From: Ornithinimicrobium cerasi
Lineage (GTDB): Bacteria > Actinomycetota > Actinomycetes > Actinomycetales > Dermatophilaceae
Assembly: GCF_003702705.1 (NCBI RefSeq)
Contig: NZ_QZMN01000001.1
Coordinates: 248,001 to 312,000 of the forward strand
Reading direction: 5' to 3'
Length of the DNA stretch: 64,000 bases
Part shown: positions 60,942-64,000 of the stretch, piece after piece
Numbering within the stretch: position 1 is the first letter of the stretch
Layout of the letters: the number at the start of each line of letters is the position of its first letter
The notes under the pieces: model-generated
Told to the model about the DNA's origin: nothing
What the model saw: the letters and a program-made list of their open reading frames with translations, nothing else
Database searches by the model: none
Made by a program: the position numbers and the translations under genes

Positions 60942-60953
60942 GATGTCAAGATA
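60936..60953. promoter_or_regulatory. Perfect palindromic operator of acnA
   Basis: TATCTTGA-TG-TCAAGATA is a perfect 8+2+8 inverted repeat in a very GC-rich background, and it overlaps the -10 and likely start site of acnA. From memory it resembles sites of the MarR/UrtR-family regulator TamR, which controls aconitase in Streptomyces. A repressor bound here would block the promoter. Confidence 0.75.
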
Positions 60954-60981
60954 AATAGCACGGTGAGCGAAGGAGCGAACG

Positions 60982-63810
60982 TTGAGCACGAACCCCGACA
61001 GCTTTGGTGCCAAGGGCACGCTGGAGGTGGGTGGCCGGAGCTACGGCATCTACCGGATCGGCGGTCTGGACGGGGCCGCGACGCTGCCCTACTCGCTGAA
61101 GGTCCTGCTGGAGAACCTCCTGCGGACCGAGGACGGCAAGAACATCACCGCCGACCACATCACCGCGCTCGCCGGCTGGGACGAGGCCGCCGAGCCCGAC
61201 ACCGAGATCCAGTTCACGCCCGCCCGCGTCGTCATGCAGGACTTCACCGGCGTGCCCTGCATCGTCGACCTGGCGACCATGCGCGAGGCGATGGTCGACC
61301 TGGGCGGCGACCCGACGAAGATCAACCCGCTGGCCCCCGCCGAGCTGGTCATCGACCACTCCGTCATCATCGACGTCTTCGGCCGCTCGGACGCCTTCGA
61401 GCGCAACGTCGAGATCGAGTACCAGCGCAACGGCGAGCGCTACCAGTTCCTGCGGTGGGGCCAGACGGCGTTCGAGGACTTCAAGGTCGTCCCCCCGGGC
61501 ACCGGCATCGTGCACCAGGTCAACATCGAGCACCTCGCCCGGACCGTCATGACGCGCGAGGTCGGCGGGGAGCTGCTCGCCTACCCCGACACCTGCGTCG
61601 GCACCGACTCGCACACCACGATGGTCAACGGCCTGGGCGTGCTGGGCTGGGGCGTCGGCGGCATCGAGGCGGAGGCAGCCATGCTCGGGCAGCCGGTGTC
61701 GATGCTCATCCCCCGCGTCGTCGGCTTCAAGCTCTCCGGCGCGATCCCCGCGGGCGCCACCGCGACCGACGTCGTCCTGACCATCACGGAGATGCTGCGC
61801 GAGCACGGGGTGGTCGGCAAGTTCGTCGAGTTCTACGGGGACGGCGTCGCCCAGGTGCCGCTCGCCAACCGGGCCACGATCGGCAACATGAGCCCGGAGT
61901 TCGGCTCCACCTGCGCGATCTTCCCGATCGACGAGGTCACCCTCGAGTACCTGCGCCTGACCGGTCGTTCGGACGAGCAGGTCGCCCTGGTCGAGGCCTA
62001 CGCCCGCGAGCAGGGGATGTGGCTGGAGCCCTCGGGCAACGCCGAGGCGCGCTACAGCGAGCGCCTCGAGCTGGACCTGTCCACGGTCGTGCCCTCGATC
62101 GCCGGCCCGAAGCGACCCCAGGACCGCATCGCGCTGTCGGGGGCCAAGGAGCAGTTCCACGCCGACCTGGCGAACTACGCCGACGGTGGCGGGTCCGTGC
62201 AGAGCGAGGTCGACCTGGAGCTCGCGGGCACCTTCCCCGCCTCCGACGCCCCCTCGCACGACGCCCGCGACGACGACCACGGCAACGGTCACCCGCACCA
62301 CGCGGAGCCGGCCGCGCCCGGCGTGCGGCGCGCGAGCAACCCGGTGCCGGTGACCATCGCGGGCGAGGAGGCGTCCGTCGACCACGGTCACGTCGCGATC
62401 GCCTCGATCACCTCCTGCACCAACACCTCCAACCCCTCGGTGATGATGGCCTCGGCGCTGCTGGCCAGGAACGCCGTCGAGAAGGGGCTGTCGGTGCCCC
62501 CGTGGGTCAAGACCTCGATGGCACCGGGGTCGAAGGTGGTCACGGGGTACTTCGAGAAGGCGGGCATGTGGCCCTACCTGGAAGCCCTGGGCTTCCACCT
62601 CGTCGGCTACGGCTGCACCACGTGCATCGGCAACTCCGGCCCGATCATCGACGAGGTGTCGGCCGCCGTGAACGAGAACGACCTCGCCGTCGTCTCGGTG
62701 CTCTCCGGCAACCGCAACTTCGAGGGCCGGATCAACCCCGACGTGAAGATGAACTACCTGGCCTCCCCGCCGCTCGTCATCGCCTACGCGCTCGCCGGGA
62801 CGATGGACTTCGACTTCGACACCCAGCCGCTGGGCCGCGGCAAGGACGGTGAGGACGTCTTCCTCAAGGAGATCTGGCCCTCGCCCGAGGAGGTCGAGTC
62901 CACGATCGCGACCTCGATCAGCAGGGACATGTTCACCGAGGACTACGCCGACGTGTTCGCCGGTGACGAGCGCTGGCAGTCGCTGCCGACCCCGGCCGGC
63001 GACACCTTCGAGTGGGCCGACGACTCCACCTACGTCCGCAAGCCCCCCTACTTCGAGGGCATGCAGGCGCAGCCAGCTCCGGTGGAGGACATCAGCGGGG
63101 CGCGGGTGCTGGCCCGGCTGGGCGACTCGGTCACGACCGACCACATCAGCCCCGCGGGCTCGATCAAGGCGGACAGCCCCGCGGGGCGCTACCTGGCCGA
63201 GCACGGGATCGACCGCAAGGACTTCAACTCCTACGGCTCGCGCCGAGGCAACCACGAGGTGATGATCCGCGGCACCTTCGCCAACATCCGGCTGCGCAAC
63301 CAGCTCCTGGACGGCGTCGAGGGTGGCTTCACCCGGGACTTCACCAGGGACGGCGGGCCGCAGGAGACGATCTACGACGCCGCGCAGAACTACGCCGCCG
63401 CCGGCACGCCGCTGGTGATCCTGGCCGGCAAGGAGTACGGCTCCGGGTCCTCGCGCGACTGGGCGGCCAAGGGCACCCGACTGCTGGGCGTCAAGGCCGT
63501 CATCGCCGAGTCCTACGAGCGCATCCACCGCTCCAACCTCATCGGGATGGGCGTGCTGCCCCTGCAGTTCCCCCAGGGTGAGACCGCCGAGTCCCTGGGG
63601 CTCGACGGCACCGAGATCTTCTCGGTCAGCGGCGTGACGGCGCTCAACGACGGTGGCGTCCCCCGCACCGTGAAGGTCACGGCGGCCAAGGAGTCCGGCG
63701 AGTCTGCGGAATTCGACGCGGTGGTGCGCATCGACACCCCCGGCGAGGCCGACTACTACCGCAACGACGGCATCCTGCAGTACGTCCTGCGCTCGCTCGT
63801 GGGCGCCTGA
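60982..63810 (+). CDS. acnA: Aconitate hydratase A
   Basis: A 942-aa [4Fe-4S] enzyme that interconverts citrate and isocitrate in the TCA cycle. Cluster cysteines are in [11 protein letters not shown] and [32 protein letters not shown] and [20 protein letters not shown] are the substrate blocks. A His/Asp-rich insert ([14 protein letters not shown]) lies near residue 432, in the linker region. It starts at TTG 60982 with GAAGGAG 6 nt upstream. It has its own promoter under a palindromic operator and ends at a strong hairpin. Confidence 0.95.
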   Translation: MSTNPDSFGAKGTLEVGGRSYGIYRIGGLDGAATLPYSLKVLLENLLRTEDGKNITADHITALAGWDEAAEPDTEIQFTPARVVMQDFTGVPCIVDLATMREAMVDLGGDPTKINPLAPAELVIDHSVIIDVFGRSDAFERNVEIEYQRNGERYQFLRWGQTAFEDFKVVPPGTGIVHQVNIEHLARTVMTREVGGELLAYPDTCVGTDSHTTMVNGLGVLGWGVGGIEAEAAMLGQPVSMLIPRVVGFKLSGAIPAGATATDVVLTITEMLREHGVVGKFVEFYGDGVAQVPLANRATIGNMSPEFGSTCAIFPIDEVTLEYLRLTGRSDEQVALVEAYAREQGMWLEPSGNAEARYSERLELDLSTVVPSIAGPKRPQDRIALSGAKEQFHADLANYADGGGSVQSEVDLELAGTFPASDAPSHDARDDDHGNGHPHHAEPAAPGVRRASNPVPVTIAGEEASVDHGHVAIASITSCTNTSNPSVMMASALLARNAVEKGLSVPPWVKTSMAPGSKVVTGYFEKAGMWPYLEALGFHLVGYGCTTCIGNSGPIIDEVSAAVNENDLAVVSVLSGNRNFEGRINPDVKMNYLASPPLVIAYALAGTMDFDFDTQPLGRGKDGEDVFLKEIWPSPEEVESTIATSISRDMFTEDYADVFAGDERWQSLPTPAGDTFEWADDSTYVRKPPYFEGMQAQPAPVEDISGARVLARLGDSVTTDHISPAGSIKADSPAGRYLAEHGIDRKDFNSYGSRRGNHEVMIRGTFANIRLRNQLLDGVEGGFTRDFTRDGGPQETIYDAAQNYAAAGTPLVILAGKEYGSGSSRDWAAKGTRLLGVKAVIAESYERIHRSNLIGMGVLPLQFPQGETAESLGLDGTEIFSVSGVTALNDGGVPRTVKVTAAKESGESAEFDAVVRIDTPGEADYYRNDGILQYVLRSLVGA

Positions 63811-63830
63811 CGCCCGAGCCCGGCCCTGGG

Positions 63831-63862
63831 ACGCCCCGTCGACCACCCGGTCGACGGGGCGT
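63831..63862 (+). terminator. acnA terminator
   Basis: ACGCCCCGTCGACC (63831-63844) pairs perfectly with GGTCGACGGGGCGT (63849-63862) around ACCC, 20 nt after the stop. There is no T-run. Confidence 0.8.
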
Positions 63863-63959
63863 CCGCGTGCAGCGGTCCACCTCCGGCCCGACGGTCTGGG
63901 GAATGCCGGGGACGGCCCCGGGGTTAAGATAGGTGACACGTCATACACTGAGGAGCGTC

Positions 63960-64000
63960 ATGACCCTGCAGTCCACCAGCCCAGACCGTCTCGCCGCCGA
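63960..64000 (+). CDS. Start of a gene cut by the window end
   Basis: ATG 63960 behind GAGGAG opens a frame that begins MTLQSTSPDRLAA and runs off the window. TACACT at 63944-63949 is a possible -10. It is too short to identify. In related genomes dxs can follow acnA, but nothing visible supports that here. Confidence 0.5.
   Translation, partial: MTLQSTSPDRLAA

Noticed and set aside
60946-63948. A 1000-codon open frame opposite acnA
   Set aside because: It covers the aconitase gene in antisense and runs through the acnA operator and terminator; there is no domain signature.
1-64000. tRNA, rRNA, insertion sequences, integrase or attachment sites
   Set aside because: Every gap over 100 nt was read. 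No cloverleaf, transposase, integrase or flanking direct repeat was found.

Overview
The window is high-GC (low seventies percent by eye) actinobacterial chromosome. A WhiB protein, SepH, coproporphyrin-type ferrochelatase with extra cysteines, small DUF4193/DUF3710/DUF3159/DUF5998 genes, GTG/TTG starts, GTGA/ATGA gene overlaps and many apparently leaderless promoters all point that way. The gene set and codon habits fit Micrococcales of the Intrasporangiaceae/Ornithinimicrobium-Serinicoccus type. That placement is inference, not proof. I saw no IS element, phage, CRISPR array, tRNA or rRNA.

Layout. 1-5.1 kb: the start of an MFS drug exporter, a multiply broken Rossmann/DUF429 gene, a WXG-type polymorphic-toxin cassette (WXG protein, 657-aa toxin carrier, candidate immunity protein) and a WhiB regulator. 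5.2-10.1 kb: quinone reductase, enoyl-CoA hydratase overlapping a GH32 fructosidase, aldo/keto reductase, alpha/beta hydrolase. 10.2-13.6 kb: a catechol ortho-cleavage operon (LysR, catB, catA, catC) with a good promoter and a terminator. 13.6-22.5 kb: FAD oxidoreductase, SRPBCC protein, a decayed SDR, DUF2231, DUF72, a metallophosphoesterase, a YbjN-like protein, CtlX-like hydrolase and an SDR. 22.5-26.5 kb: a 2H phosphoesterase and a minus-strand cluster of lipid/FHA/DUF5671-type proteins of unknown job. 26.6-31 kb: topoisomerase IV subunit A and a frameshifted CWB2-repeat polysaccharide deacetylase. 31.1-35.7 kb: ornithine-cyclodeaminase-like enzyme coupled to a GAF/PucR-type regulator, then a TPR protein.

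35.7-43.8 kb: a complete branched-chain amino-acid type ABC transporter (livG-livF-binding protein-livH-livM) with a strong internal hairpin, divergent from a 3-hydroxybutyrate-dehydrogenase-like SDR; an M20 amidohydrolase and a PfkB kinase follow. 44-47.1 kb: small membrane protein, nitroreductase, and an ECF sigma factor coupled to a membrane-anchored beta-propeller protein. 47.1-64 kb: conserved chromosomal genes: Pat-type GNAT/acyl-CoA synthetase, DUF5998, a phosphodiesterase, tdk, sepH, a TRIC channel, hemH, an inositol monophosphatase, DUF4193, dut, DUF3710, DUF3159, a TRAM RNA methyltransferase and acnA behind a perfect palindromic operator.

The most unusual signal is not a gene. The 9-mer GGTATGCCG (or its complement CGGCATACC) occurs at least 22 times, 11 per strand, in coding and non-coding DNA. 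About 0.8 would be expected by a rough composition estimate. Inside genes it is read in every frame and forces otherwise avoided codons (TAT, CAT, GCA, ATA), so selection or a process acts on the DNA word itself.
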